Part shown: one piece after another, positions 1 through 9,427 of the stretch | How the letters are laid out: every line of letters starts with the position of its first letter | Position numbering within the stretch: position 1 is the first letter of the stretch | NCBI GenBank assembly: GCA_019420945.1 | Contig: JAHZGF010000007.1 | Location: 21,183 to 78,861, forward strand | Direction: 5' to 3' | Origin: Clostridiales bacterium | Lineage (GTDB): Bacteria; Bacillota; Clostridia; Oscillospirales; Oscillospiraceae | DNA: 57,679 nt | Notes under the pieces: generated by a model | Told to the model about the DNA's origin: nothing | The model's database searches: none | What the model saw: only the letters and a program-made list of their open reading frames with translations | Program-made: the position numbers and the translations under genes

Positions 1-499
1 CTCGCCGTCCTCGCTGACGATGCCGTTCTTCACTTCGGGATCAGGATTGGGATCCGGATCGGGGTCAGGTGTCGGAATGGGCGCATCGGTCATTTTACCG
101 TCTACATCGAAGTTGTAGAAACCAGCAGGCAACAGGTCATTGGTCTTAGACACCCAGTAACGCTGATTTACGATGACCTTGCAGTAGCTGTTCACATAGT
201 AATAATCGCCGTCGATCTGAATCAGGCCAGCGTAGGTCTTGACACCGTTGACATAGTAATACAGCTCGCCGTCCTCGCTGACGATGCCGTTCTTCACTTC
301 GGGATCAGGATTGGGATCCGGATCGGGGTCAGGTGTCGGAATGGGCGCATCGGTCATTTTACCGTCTACATCGAAGTTGTAGAAACCAGCAGGCAACAGG
401 TCATTGGTCTTAGACACCCAGTAACGCTGATTTACGATGACCTTGCAGTAGCTGTTCACATAGTAATAATCGCCGTCGATCTGAATCAGGCCAGCGTAG
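1..499 (-). repeat. Tandem 264-bp in-frame repeat in the wall-binding domain
   Basis: Positions 1-235 and 265-499 are identical, with a period of 264 bp (88 codons). Each unit encodes a Pro/Asp linker (PDPDPDPNPDPE type) plus about three wall-binding repeats. Copies probably continue past the left edge. Identity at the DNA level suggests recent duplication or copy-number variation of the surface-binding region. Confidence 0.9.
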
Positions 500-3400
500 A
501 AGCGAACGCCGTTGACATAGTAATACAGTTCGCCGTCTTCATTCACAATGCCATCCTTCGAGGGATCGGGCGTATCAATGATCATGCGGCCATCTTCATC
601 AAAGCTGTAGAATGCCGGTGCAAAGCCGGTATCATTGGGATAGGAAACCCAATGACGGGTGTTCTTCACTGCCGTGTAGTCTACGCTTCCGAAATAATAG
701 TAGTATCCGTCTTCTGCCAAATACAGGCCGTTGCAGACCATGCCGTTGATGGTATAATACGTATTTCCGTTAAGATAGAAGAGCCCTGTGTGCTGATATA
801 CGCCATGGCAGATACCATCTGCTCCAAAGTCGTACCAATAAATCGGGTCATCATGGTTGTCGCGCAGTTTTACATACCGGAGGCCCTCATAGCGATAACC
901 GTCCTGATTGAAGAAATACAGATTGCCTTCAATGGTGTACCACTTGCCCTGAACAAAGCCAGGGCCATAATAGTAGCGTTTACCGTGGTCCGTGGCCAGC
1001 CATGCACCCTTCACCAGTTTGCCATTTTCAAATTGATAGGTCACATTAGGGAAGAAGCTGCTGTTTTCACCATTCAGCCCCTGGAAAGTCTCGGGGTCAA
1101 AGTAGTAATAACCGTTGTTGCCATCTGCATCCGTCAGGTTCCACCAGCCGGACTTGGCCACGCCGTTGATGGCGTAGTACCATGCGCCGTCGACTTCAAT
1201 CAGTCCAGTGACCTTGCCCTCGCAAGCACCGGTCGTCTCATTGAACTGGTAGAAATACTCGTTGCTCTCATCGTTGAGGCCAGGAACCTTGTGGATTCCC
1301 TTCAAGGCGTTGTTCTCGACGAAGTAGTAGGATGTACCGTTGACCGTTTTCCAGCCGGACCAAGAGCCGTTGTCCAGGATGAAACGATCCGTGAATTCCT
1401 GATACGATTCGCAGTAGAAATGACCGCCGCAGGGGTGCGTGGTATTCTCCGGCTCCTCATAGGGATAGATCCCATACTGCTCCTGGAAGGAGGTCTGCTT
1501 GGCCATGCTGTAGAGTGCATTTGCGCCCAGATAGATATCGTAGCCGACCGAACCGGAGTTCTCGATACTCAGGCACTGATCCGCATCCCACTGTGCGCCG
1601 TCCTTGGCAGACAGCTTCACGCCGCTGAGGATGCAGATGGGGTTGGCCGTATCAGGATCGATGGCCTGGCTCTGCTTGATGAAGTTGCACTTCACAGTGA
1701 GCAGATTATTCTCGTCCAAGGATGCGGATGTAAGACGGAAGTAATCATTCGACACCGTCAGGTTGGAGATGTCCACAGCGACATTCTGGTCAAACTGGAA
1801 CTTCACCGTCACCTCAGTCTTCGAGCTGACACGCTCTGCCAGCTGGAGCAGCAGATCCCAAGCTGTAATGCCGGAAATATCGCCGCCAGCAACCATGGAC
1901 AGAAGCGGCTCCAGCTTTTCAGGCACCTTGATCGTCATCATATCCAGTCCAAAGACATAGGTGACATTCATGGGCTGGCTGGGATCGATCACATGATAGC
2001 GGTCTGTCTCGCCGTCGCCGCCGGGGAGGTATTCCGCATTGGAGACATCTCTTGTCCACGCGAAGGTTCTGTCGCCGCTTGTGGCGTTGTCAAAGTCGAA
2101 AATCGCCTGATTGGCACTGTACATAGCGACCTTGATCGTGGCACTGATGGAGTAGTCCCGCGTGATCATGGCCGTGATGGTCACATTGCGCAGACCGGAC
2201 GCCTCGCTGCCGGTAAAGGCAAAGCCATTGTTCGCAGCTTCCACAGTACCTGCTGCGCTGTTGCTCAGTTCAAATGTGATATCGCCCGCGCATACAGCGA
2301 CGGGATTCTCATTATAGGTTGCAATCAAAGGAAGGCGCACCGAGTCTCCGTAAATGGCGTTGATACTCGTTTTGGAGAATTTCAGGCCATTCGGCTCGAC
2401 CACGGTAAGCGTCTTGCTGCCGATCACCGTGTCACCGGACAGGAGCTGTATTTCCACGCTGCCCTTCTTGACGGCGGTGAAAACACCATCTTCAGAAACG
2501 GTACCGATGGTTTCATCCGCGGACTTCCATGTGATATCGGCAGGGAGTTCCGCCGCGCTGCCGGACACACTGACACCGGAAGCGATCAAGCGGACTGCGG
2601 CGCCGCTCGTCAAGTAATCATAAGCAGAGGTGATCAGGGCATGATCAAACTCCGTAGAGACAGGGGCTGTGGAGACCACCATCAGAGATGAACTAACGGA
2701 ACGCTCATAACCATCCGAAGGACGGTTCACGACCGTGAGCGTATTGCTGCCTTCCTGCTTCGCTACGAAGGTAGTGGAACCGCCACCGTCCAGATTGATT
2801 GCGGTCACACAGCCTGCGTCCAGCATAATCTGTGCCAGTTCTTCAGCACTGCCGCCGGCGGAGAAGGGTTCCTGACGACCGTCCAGCACCATCAAGACAA
2901 CCTTGCCCTCAGCGGTGATACCCACACAGGTGCGGGAATGACGGCTGTTATAATAGTCTGCTGCACTGGTCACGACGGACTTTCCATCCTTGACCAGATA
3001 AACGCTGCCGCCGACGGCCTCTTGGATTTGGTCTTTATAGGCTGCGTAATCGCTGGAGCTGCCGATCATGGCGGTTCCATCCTTCAGGATCGCAAAGAAG
3101 TTCGCCGATGCGCCGCTGTGGTATTCGACACCCTCCATGACCAGCGCGCCGCTGGGAGCGCCGGTCGTCATGTTGTAGAAGTCTGCATTCACGCCGACCA
3201 CGGCATTGTAGTGTTCCACATAGTTCGCCGTGTCGGCCGGATCGGAGTGGCGCTTCTGGGCCGCAGTCATCTGGTCGGATACGCGGGACATGGCCCAGCC
3301 CTGGCTCGGATCGTTGGCATGATAATTGGCGTGGATACTCACATCATCGCGGGAAATATCAGCGGTCGCAATGTAGTAAACGATCTGCTTGTCGTCCTTG

Positions 3401-4632
3401 GTCAGCGCATAGTTGATCGTCTGCGTCACGCCGGGAGCGACCGTCGTCGTATCCGAAGAGAACACAGAGTAGTATGCATCATCCGGCTCCGGGTCGGGTT
3501 CGGGATCCGGATCAGGGTCGACCGGGTCGGTACCGTTCGGATCACCCGCAAGGTCAAAGAGATAATCTGCAAAAGCGTAGCAGCACGCTTTATGCAGCGT
3601 TTCATAGTTGGAAAGATCGGTCAGAGAATAGGAGCTCTCCAGCGCACCGATCAGGGTATTCCCGGTATAGGTACTCATAACCTTGCTCCGGATACCGTCC
3701 TTGGTGACCATGCCGTCCAGGCGGTTGGTCAGGAAGTAGGAAGCACGGCTTGCATCTGTAAGCCCTGCGGTGAAGTAGTTCTCAATGATCGTGCTCAGAG
3801 CCACACCGCCGCGATTCATCTCCGTTGTGAGATAGAACGCATCCATGTCGCCATAGAGATCCGTATCGGTGAAAGAGTGATCCACACTGTTGAGCGTACC
3901 GTAATCTACACCGAGGTATCTTGCACGAATGTTGGCGGCAAGCGTATCGACGTCAGTCTCCGTGGTATCCACCTTGTCAGCGATATCCACGTTTTCGGCG
4001 CAGTACATCAGATCTGTAATGTCACCGGCCCAACTGCCCATGTCGGCACGAGCCTGAACAACAGCATCCGTCATGCCCTGCACCTTGGCGTAATTGGCCA
4101 CATCCATTGCGCCAAACACATGGCCAAGGTCAACTTTATTGCCATTGGGCAATGTGAAGTTGCCCAAGTTCTTCAGTGCAGAAGCCGAGGTATTGTTCGC
4201 GGTATCCTGCTCGGAAACATAGGCGGTAAAGGCGGTATTCTCCTTGCCGCAGACCATTTCCCAAGTGCCAGAGGTGTACCGCTCCACGCCTGTACGGATA
4301 TAGTTGATGATCAGCGCATTGACATTCTCACCGGCATTTTCTTCCGCATAGGTCTGGGCATAGCCTTCCAGAACCTTGAAACAGGAAAGGAATGTCGCAT
4401 AGTCTGAAATCTCAGTGACGGCAGATGTGTCATCCACTTGCTCCGATTCCTGGTCTTCCAGTTCAACGGAGACATCCTCGAGTTCAGAAGCAACAGGTTC
4501 TTCATAGTTCGTGGCGGTATCCTCAATTGCCGAGTCATCTGCCGCATACGCACTAACAGGTAGCAACGTTGTCAACAGCATGACGACGACAAGGCACATT
4601 GACAGATACCTTTTCATCGTTCCTCTCGCCAT
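1..4632 (-). CDS. Secreted phosphodiester glycosidase (NAGPA-like) with cell-wall-binding repeats, 3' end outside window
   Basis: An open frame of 1544 codons starts at ATG 4632, eight bases after AAGGAG, and runs off the left edge. A signal peptide ends near SAYA-AD. Residues about 60-360 are not recognised. Residues about 390-640 match the NAGPA/DUF2233 phosphodiester glycosidase family, including a VLMVLDGRQ strand and the signature AINLDGGGSTT. Bacterial Ig-like segments follow (about 690-800). From about residue 1085 there are aromatic/Gly repeats of the cell-wall or choline-binding type, such as DGELYYYVNGV and GDYYYVNSYCKV, joined by Pro-Asp linkers. Family knowledge suggests cleavage of a sugar phosphodiester; the substrate is unknown. 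It is the last visible gene of the polysaccharide operon, 18 bp after the lipoprotein gene. Long opposite-strand frames here are shadows. Confidence 0.85.
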   Translation of the reverse strand, partial: MARGTMKRYLSMCLVVVMLLTTLLPVSAYAADDSAIEDTATNYEEPVASELEDVSVELEDQESEQVDDTSAVTEISDYATFLSCFKVLEGYAQTYAEENAGENVNALIINYIRTGVERYTSGTWEMVCGKENTAFTAYVSEQDTANNTSASALKNLGNFTLPNGNKVDLGHVFGAMDVANYAKVQGMTDAVVQARADMGSWAGDITDLMYCAENVDIADKVDTTETDVDTLAANIRARYLGVDYGTLNSVDHSFTDTDLYGDMDAFYLTTEMNRGGVALSTIIENYFTAGLTDASRASYFLTNRLDGMVTKDGIRSKVMSTYTGNTLIGALESSYSLTDLSNYETLHKACCYAFADYLFDLAGDPNGTDPVDPDPDPEPDPEPDDAYYSVFSSDTTTVAPGVTQTINYALTKDDKQIVYYIATADISRDDVSIHANYHANDPSQGWAMSRVSDQMTAAQKRHSDPADTANYVEHYNAVVGVNADFYNMTTGAPSGALVMEGVEYHSGASANFFAILKDGTAMIGSSSDYAAYKDQIQEAVGGSVYLVKDGKSVVTSAADYYNSRHSRTCVGITAEGKVVLMVLDGRQEPFSAGGSAEELAQIMLDAGCVTAINLDGGGSTTFVAKQEGSNTLTVVNRPSDGYERSVSSSLMVVSTAPVSTEFDHALITSAYDYLTSGAAVRLIASGVSVSGSAAELPADITWKSADETIGTVSEDGVFTAVKKGSVEIQLLSGDTVIGSKTLTVVEPNGLKFSKTSINAIYGDSVRLPLIATYNENPVAVCAGDITFELSNSAAGTVEAANNGFAFTGSEASGLRNVTITAMITRDYSISATIKVAMYSANQAIFDFDNATSGDRTFAWTRDVSNAEYLPGGDGETDRYHVIDPSQPMNVTYVFGLDMMTIKVPEKLEPLLSMVAGGDISGITAWDLLLQLAERVSSKTEVTVKFQFDQNVAVDISNLTVSNDYFRLTSASLDENNLLTVKCNFIKQSQAIDPDTANPICILSGVKLSAKDGAQWDADQCLSIENSGSVGYDIYLGANALYSMAKQTSFQEQYGIYPYEEPENTTHPCGGHFYCESYQEFTDRFILDNGSWSGWKTVNGTSYYFVENNALKGIHKVPGLNDESNEYFYQFNETTGACEGKVTGLIEVDGAWYYAINGVAKSGWWNLTDADGNNGYYYFDPETFQGLNGENSSFFPNVTYQFENGKLVKGAWLATDHGKRYYYGPGFVQGKWYTIEGNLYFFNQDGYRYEGLRYVKLRDNHDDPIYWYDFGADGICHGVYQHTGLFYLNGNTYYTINGMVCNGLYLAEDGYYYYFGSVDYTAVKNTRHWVSYPNDTGFAPAFYSFDEDGRMIIDTPDPSKDGIVNEDGELYYYVNGVRFYAGLIQIDGDYYYVNSYCKVIVNQRYWVSKTNDLLPAGFYNFDVDGKMTDAPIPTPDPDPDPNPDPEVKNGIVSEDGELYYYVNGVKTYAGLIQIDGDYYYVNSYCKVIVNQRYWVSKTNDLLPAGFYNFDVDGKMTDAPIPTPDPDPDPNPDPEVKNGIVSEDGE

Positions 4633-4650
4633 GTCAGTTTCTCCTTACAT

Positions 4651-5118
4651 TTATTTTAAATTATCGATCAGATAATTTAAGTCCTCCTGCATTGCGTAGA
4701 AGCGGGTCTGCTCTGTCTCTTCCAAGCCAGAATCGGCAGGCAGTTCCTCAACATGCAGATAAACATTTCGCTGGGTTCCCGTGTCATCCGTCAGGCTGCC
4801 GACAACCTCACTGCTGTCATCACCAATTAAAACCTTGAACAATTCATAGGTTTCTTCTCCGCTCTTGGTTTCAAAGGTAACCGCAATCGTGTTGCCGTTC
4901 TGCTCCTGGCGAATGGTAACATACTCCTGCCAACGATCCGGATAATGCAGATCACCATAGTCCGTATGAACGACTACATCTTCTGGAATCGTATCTGCAG
5001 AAACATTATCATTCTGATCTTCCTGCACTTTGTCATTGCCGCATCCGGCCAACAGGCCACACAAAAGTGCAACGCATAACAAATAGCCTATCAGTTTGAC
5101 TGGTGTCTTTCTTTTCAT
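4651..5118 (-). CDS. Small lipoprotein of unknown function
   Basis: 155 residues. A basic N-terminus (MKRKTPVK), a hydrophobic core and the lipobox LLAGC (Cys about 26) predict a membrane-anchored lipoprotein on the outer face of the cell membrane. The rest is soluble, acidic, and has no domain I recognise; a segment near QNGNTIAVTFETKSGEE looks beta-rich. It lies between licD-like and the large wall-binding glycosidase gene in the same orientation, so it probably belongs to the polysaccharide operon. No function is assigned. Confidence 0.75.
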   Translation of the reverse strand: MKRKTPVKLIGYLLCVALLCGLLAGCGNDKVQEDQNDNVSADTIPEDVVVHTDYGDLHYPDRWQEYVTIRQEQNGNTIAVTFETKSGEETYELFKVLIGDDSSEVVGSLTDDTGTQRNVYLHVEELPADSGLEETEQTRFYAMQEDLNYLIDNLK

Positions 5119-5176
5119 CCCATAACCTTCCTTTGTTTTTGATTTTGCTATATTCTTCAGGGCGTGTGCCCTAAAA

Positions 5177-5983
5177 TCACAAGTATTCCGTGAATGGATG
5201 CTCGGTATCTAATTTCAAGTATCTGTGATGGCTTCTTTGCTTATCTGGCGGTGGATCTTGCCAATAGTCACCATACTTCTGCTTCAGATACGCATCACAG
5301 TCTGCCGGAAGCCGAACAGGAAGCCCCTCGAATATGCCGTAGCTGCCATCGCCATATATTTCTTTTCTGTGGTATTCCAAGCGTCCTTGCCAATTTCCGT
5401 GGTTTGCGATGACACTCGAAGATTCTGTCGGCCATGCAGAGATCAATGCTGTATAGGCCGCAGCAGTTTGTGCGGTATTTTTACCAAAACCCAAAGCTCG
5501 CAGCGGATTCACAACCGCTTCCTTCCATCGCTCAGGACGAACGCAGGGAATGGAAAGCTTTCTGACAAACCAAGCTTTCTTACGTTCCAGTCGTTCCTGT
5601 TCTTTTTTATCTGTCGGGTAACCATCCAGAGGAAAAATGTCAATGCTGATTCCATGGTTGATTGGAAGTGCCGCGACGCTTTCCTCAATGCAGGCCGTTT
5701 CTGAATTCCTCAGCTTGCTGTAGATTGCGGGAAATGCAGGATCTGATTGAAAGTTTTGAAGGAAGAGCTGTTCCGGAAGCAAAGCCGGAGCTTCCTTGCA
5801 GAAGCGTTCATAATCATTGCGGAATAACGCGACATCGACATCATCATCCCAAGGGACAAAGCCACCATACTTAACCGCCCCAAGCGCACTGCCGCATACT
5901 AAAAAGTATTTCAACTGCAGCTGATCACAGATCTGTGTGAAGATTTGAAGTATCTGAAACACTTTCTTCTGGAGTGGGGTCAT
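5177..5983 (-). CDS. LicD-family phospho-substituent transferase
   Basis: 268 residues. The N-terminus has the LicD nucleotidyltransferase-like signature GSALGAVKYGGFVPWDDDVDV (about 32-52), with the acidic DDDVD metal-binding cluster. LicD proteins transfer phosphocholine or another phosphorylated group from a CDP-activated donor to surface glycans on the cytoplasmic side. The start at 5983 gives the usual family N-terminus but overlaps the polymerase gene by 59 bp, which is long for an operon junction. Next to genes for glycosyltransferases and a wall-binding repeat protein, it probably decorates the polysaccharide made by this operon. The donor cannot be read from sequence. Confidence 0.88.
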   Translation of the reverse strand: MTPLQKKVFQILQIFTQICDQLQLKYFLVCGSALGAVKYGGFVPWDDDVDVALFRNDYERFCKEAPALLPEQLFLQNFQSDPAFPAIYSKLRNSETACIEESVAALPINHGISIDIFPLDGYPTDKKEQERLERKKAWFVRKLSIPCVRPERWKEAVVNPLRALGFGKNTAQTAAAYTALISAWPTESSSVIANHGNWQGRLEYHRKEIYGDGSYGIFEGLPVRLPADCDAYLKQKYGDYWQDPPPDKQRSHHRYLKLDTEHPFTEYL

Positions 5984-7112
5984 TCTCTAATCTCCTCATC
6001 ATTGCACTGACCATTCCATCCACTACGCACAAAGCAAGGAAGAAGTTCAATGCACCTTCCCAAATTGGTTCAACAAAGCAATTGACATATGCGCCGATAT
6101 ACAGGAACAGAAGAAGGTATCGCAGTGACGGAAGGATTTTGGTGTTCTTCCATATCACCGTCACATTGGCGAAGTTTTTTATGGAGTAAACCAGCAATAA
6201 GCAAAATGGAATGATTCCTGAAACTCTGCCAACATCCAACCACATGTTATGGCGATATATCTGACTGGCTCGGCCGCCCATCGGGTACTGAATCAATTCA
6301 CGCAGTCCGATCCAAAAGCTTTGAAAGCGGAAAGAATCTGCATTCTCTAAGGATGCCCGCCGCTCATAGCGCGCCGCCAAATTTGTACTCAGGATATAGT
6401 CCCTTATGGACAAGACATTGAAATGGTAGAGCAGAAACGCAATCAGGCTGATAACAGCCATGATTCCAATACATTTCAAAACTCCGGCAATGCCCTGCTC
6501 GCTGTATGCGAATTGCAGTGCGGCAAGAATCACGATCAGCAGAAGAATTGCAAATTGTGTTCGTGTGCCCAGCATGAACATGTACTGAATTGTGGCAAAA
6601 AACAACGCAAGGAACATGATCTTTACCGGGAGCCTTTTCTCAAACTTCACCGCATAGGGGGCAACTGAGATCGGCAACGTATTTAGTGCGCCGGATCCCG
6701 TTGCAGCTCGATATGTACCTGTCCAGAAATCAATCAAACGGTATCGGTTATTTCCGATGTTGACCAGCATATTCAAGGTCGCATAAGTTCCAAATCCGGC
6801 TGTCAGCGCCAAAATGCCATCTCGGATTTGTTTATCAGAACTTCCCTCAGCGATGAGCCAACCGATTGCGAATGCGACGACTGGCAGAACTCCGTGGTGG
6901 TACACACCTGAGATCGTCCGCATTCCAATCAAGGCATATGTCATGCCTGCAGACAGCAGCAGCCAAAAGCCTGGCGCATACAAGAAGTTAAAATAGATTT
7001 CTCTGCCAAGCATTCGCTGCCGCAGCAGAGCTACAAACAGGAACACCAACGGATACGCATATCCCCAATTGATCGCACCGAGCGTCAGCAGGAACAGAGG
7101 TACAATTGTCAT
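5925..7112 (-). CDS. O-antigen/oligosaccharide-repeat polymerase-like membrane protein (Wzy type)
   Basis: 395 residues with about ten hydrophobic segments and one long extracytoplasmic loop near residues 250-290 (around RYERRASLENADSFRFQ). This is the topology of Wzy/O-antigen polymerase and ligase proteins, which join lipid-linked repeat units outside the membrane. Sequence similarity in this family is weak, so the call rests on topology and position among glycosyltransferase genes. Its start overlaps the preceding gene's stop by 4 bp (7109-7112), indicating translational coupling. No flippase (Wzx) gene is visible; it may lie left of the window. Confidence 0.72.
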   Translation of the reverse strand: MTIVPLFLLTLGAINWGYAYPLVFLFVALLRQRMLGREIYFNFLYAPGFWLLLSAGMTYALIGMRTISGVYHHGVLPVVAFAIGWLIAEGSSDKQIRDGILALTAGFGTYATLNMLVNIGNNRYRLIDFWTGTYRAATGSGALNTLPISVAPYAVKFEKRLPVKIMFLALFFATIQYMFMLGTRTQFAILLLIVILAALQFAYSEQGIAGVLKCIGIMAVISLIAFLLYHFNVLSIRDYILSTNLAARYERRASLENADSFRFQSFWIGLRELIQYPMGGRASQIYRHNMWLDVGRVSGIIPFCLLLVYSIKNFANVTVIWKNTKILPSLRYLLLFLYIGAYVNCFVEPIWEGALNFFLALCVVDGMVSAMMRRLENDPTPEESVSDTSNLHTDL

Positions 7113-8296
7113 GCGTCGCTTTGCTCCTTATGAATGAAGTCCAGGACCCGGTGCATTTGCACATTTCGATTTTTATTCTTCAGCACAAACTCTCTTCCTC
7201 TCGCACCCATCTCATCCAGCTCTGACGGACTTAATTTTCTGAGAGATTCCGCTGTGTCCCGAATGGAAGCAGCACTCTCCTTTGGAATATACGTTAAGAA
7301 TGGATCATACTCTCCGGGTATCCCGTCCAGGCGAAACATCATGACCGGACGGCCCGATGCCATATACTCCATGGTCTTGGAAGGAAAGCTGTATTTCGTG
7401 TATTCGCCCTGATTGGTTCTTGGGTTGACAAGCACGGTTGCTTGCTTCTGCAACTGCACCGCTTCCTCATGCGGTAAAAAGCCGAAGAAGCGAATACGGG
7501 AATCTTGAGCAGCATATGCACGAATTTCTTCCTCCATTTCGCCGGAGCCGCACAGCCACAATTCAATGTCAGGATCATGCAATTCCTTCATCGCTTGAAG
7601 GAGTAATTCAAGGCCATAGCGCCGGTTCAACCGTCCTGTATATAGCATTGAAAATGGTTGAGGCTTTGAAACCGGCGGTTCATCTGCAACATCCCCACAC
7701 ATTCCCTCCATCACGAGGTATGGGCGATTTCCCACATGCAAAGGCACAGCCATTTGTTTCGTCAGGAGGATGAAACGATCTACTCTTACCATAAAGTGAT
7801 AAACAATTTTGCAGTGGATTCTCCGCAAGAGTCTCCTGAATGCAGAAACCTGGTGCATATCATAAAACTCGGGAATATCCGTAATCACCGCTGTTACCCT
7901 GTATTCGGGCTTCAGTTTATTGACAGCCCACAAAAACGGAAGATATGCTGTGAAAATCAGGAGTTCTGATTCACGTGGATACTTCTTCAGCCACGCTCGT
8001 ACCTTCCTCATTCGTATGAATTGTTTTACGAGCGGGATATTCCAACAGCCGACCTCATGGCCGACTATATTCCCGCAGGACCAATCTGTATCTTTCAGGC
8101 GAAAGGTTTTGAAATTTTTAGGCCATGTTCCAACCGGCAAGGCATTGATAACAATCAGCGGTTCATCTGTATTCGCATGGATTCCCTTGATCAAATTCCA
8201 TTGAAAGTTATTTGCCGCATTGGAGACGCCTCGTTTTGATGCGGATATAATTTCCTGTTCCCGTTCCTCTGGGAACAATGGTCCCAAAATAATCAT
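7109..8296 (-). CDS. Glycosyltransferase, GT4-like (GT-B fold)
   Basis: 395 residues. The C-terminal half has GT-B/GT4 features: a donor-domain opening (FSMLYTGRLNRRYGLELLLQA), then IELWLCGSGEMEEEI, and an EYMASGRP segment near residue 325 where GT4 enzymes bind the nucleotide-sugar. It would add one sugar to a lipid-linked repeat unit on the inner face of the membrane. It overlaps both neighbours by 4 bp. Donor and acceptor are unknown. Confidence 0.85.
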   Translation of the reverse strand: MIILGPLFPEEREQEIISASKRGVSNAANNFQWNLIKGIHANTDEPLIVINALPVGTWPKNFKTFRLKDTDWSCGNIVGHEVGCWNIPLVKQFIRMRKVRAWLKKYPRESELLIFTAYLPFLWAVNKLKPEYRVTAVITDIPEFYDMHQVSAFRRLLRRIHCKIVYHFMVRVDRFILLTKQMAVPLHVGNRPYLVMEGMCGDVADEPPVSKPQPFSMLYTGRLNRRYGLELLLQAMKELHDPDIELWLCGSGEMEEEIRAYAAQDSRIRFFGFLPHEEAVQLQKQATVLVNPRTNQGEYTKYSFPSKTMEYMASGRPVMMFRLDGIPGEYDPFLTYIPKESAASIRDTAESLRKLSPSELDEMGARGREFVLKNKNRNVQMHRVLDFIHKEQSDA

Positions 8297-9414
8297 ACAG
8301 ATAGCTCCACCGCTTCTCGTTCCGTCAGTTTATAAATTTGCTCTGCCAGCCCGTCAATATCATTTTCTTTTACAATGTACTTTCCACCCGCACTCTCAGG
8401 GCTACCACCGACATCATAGGTGATGACTGGCGTCCCACAGGCTCTGGCCTCCAAGTTCACTGTCGGGTATGTATCCTGATGCGTAGGATTAACAAACACA
8501 TCTGCCGCACTGTATATTTTGGCCAACTCACCGGGACTGGCTGTACGGGGCAGAGCCAGGATCCCCGGCAAGAGCTTCCTTTTTTGCTTTTCCGTCACGC
8601 CAACCAAGACAATCGCAAATCCGCTGTCCAGTTTTTCCCGCAGCCGACAAAAATCGAGCAACCCCTTCTCCTTATCCCAAACGCTGGCCGCACCTAAAAT
8701 AACCGTTTTCCCGTCCAATCCGTATTGCTTTCGGAAACCACTTGGCGTTGGCTTGAACAGGCTTTTATCAATCTGATTATGTAACACTTCAACGGGGTAT
8801 TCTTTTAAGAAGCTTTGCTTCACTACCCCGGCTAACCATTTCGATGGAACAATGATTGTCAAGTTCGCAAGGCCAGTAAAACACGCCTGTTTCTGCCGGT
8901 AATTTCTCTGTGTATAATCCGCCCCATATGTTTTGGGATATGCCTTCAACTGTGGACAATCTCCGCAGCCGGATTTCCAGCGGTCACATTTTGCTGCGCT
9001 AAATTGAGCACAGTGTCCGGTAAATGCCCAGCAGTCATGAAGCGTCCAAAGGATTTTGATTTGAGAATGCTTTTTCAACCATTTGAAGAGCAGTTCAATA
9101 TTTAAATAGTAGCCATGCAGATTGTGCAGCCAAATCACATCAGGCCGGAAATGCTCGATTTGTGAAAGCAATCGCTGTGTTGCCGCTCTGGAGCCATACC
9201 CATTCAAATCGAATAAGCGCGTAATTCCTGCGTGAAACAGATAATCCGGCTTTGTGCCGATTCGAATCAATTGTGCCGCACCGTTATCTGCACATGTTCT
9301 TCCATATGCAGCAGCACATTCATGGCCCTCGTTTTTGAGCTGTTCACATTTATCTGCGATAATTCTGCCTGTACTTCCAAATCCGTAGACAGAGTTAATG
9401 AATAGGTATTTCAT
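8293..9414 (-). CDS. Glycosyltransferase, GT4-like
   Basis: 373 residues from ATG 9414 (MKYLFINSVYGFGSTGRI), preceded by AAGGAA; a longer frame upstream would overlap the previous gene and lacks a ribosome site. The N-terminal domain has the GSTGRI acceptor-side glycine motif and a LHNLHGYYLN segment typical of GT4 enzymes in capsule clusters. The C-terminal domain has VFVNPTHQDTYPTVNLEARA, the E-x7-E type donor site, followed by CGTPVITYDVGG. It probably acts in the same repeat-unit assembly as the flanking transferases. Specificity is unknown. Confidence 0.87.
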   Translation of the reverse strand: MKYLFINSVYGFGSTGRIIADKCEQLKNEGHECAAAYGRTCADNGAAQLIRIGTKPDYLFHAGITRLFDLNGYGSRAATQRLLSQIEHFRPDVIWLHNLHGYYLNIELLFKWLKKHSQIKILWTLHDCWAFTGHCAQFSAAKCDRWKSGCGDCPQLKAYPKTYGADYTQRNYRQKQACFTGLANLTIIVPSKWLAGVVKQSFLKEYPVEVLHNQIDKSLFKPTPSGFRKQYGLDGKTVILGAASVWDKEKGLLDFCRLREKLDSGFAIVLVGVTEKQKRKLLPGILALPRTASPGELAKIYSAADVFVNPTHQDTYPTVNLEARACGTPVITYDVGGSPESAGGKYIVKENDIDGLAEQIYKLTEREAVELSV

Positions 9415-9427
9415 GAAAAACAATTCC

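Noticed and set aside
1..499. CRISPR-like spacing at the left edge
   Set aside because: The period is 264 bp, the units are in-frame coding repeats with no spacers and no cas genes.
652..2691. 679-codon plus-strand open frame
   Set aside because: It lies opposite the surface glycosidase gene, has no ribosome site and no recognisable domain; the minus strand reads as a clear protein with repeats.
2938..4407. 489-codon plus-strand open frame
   Set aside because: Also opposite the surface glycosidase gene, with an improbable composition rich in His, Cys and Arg.
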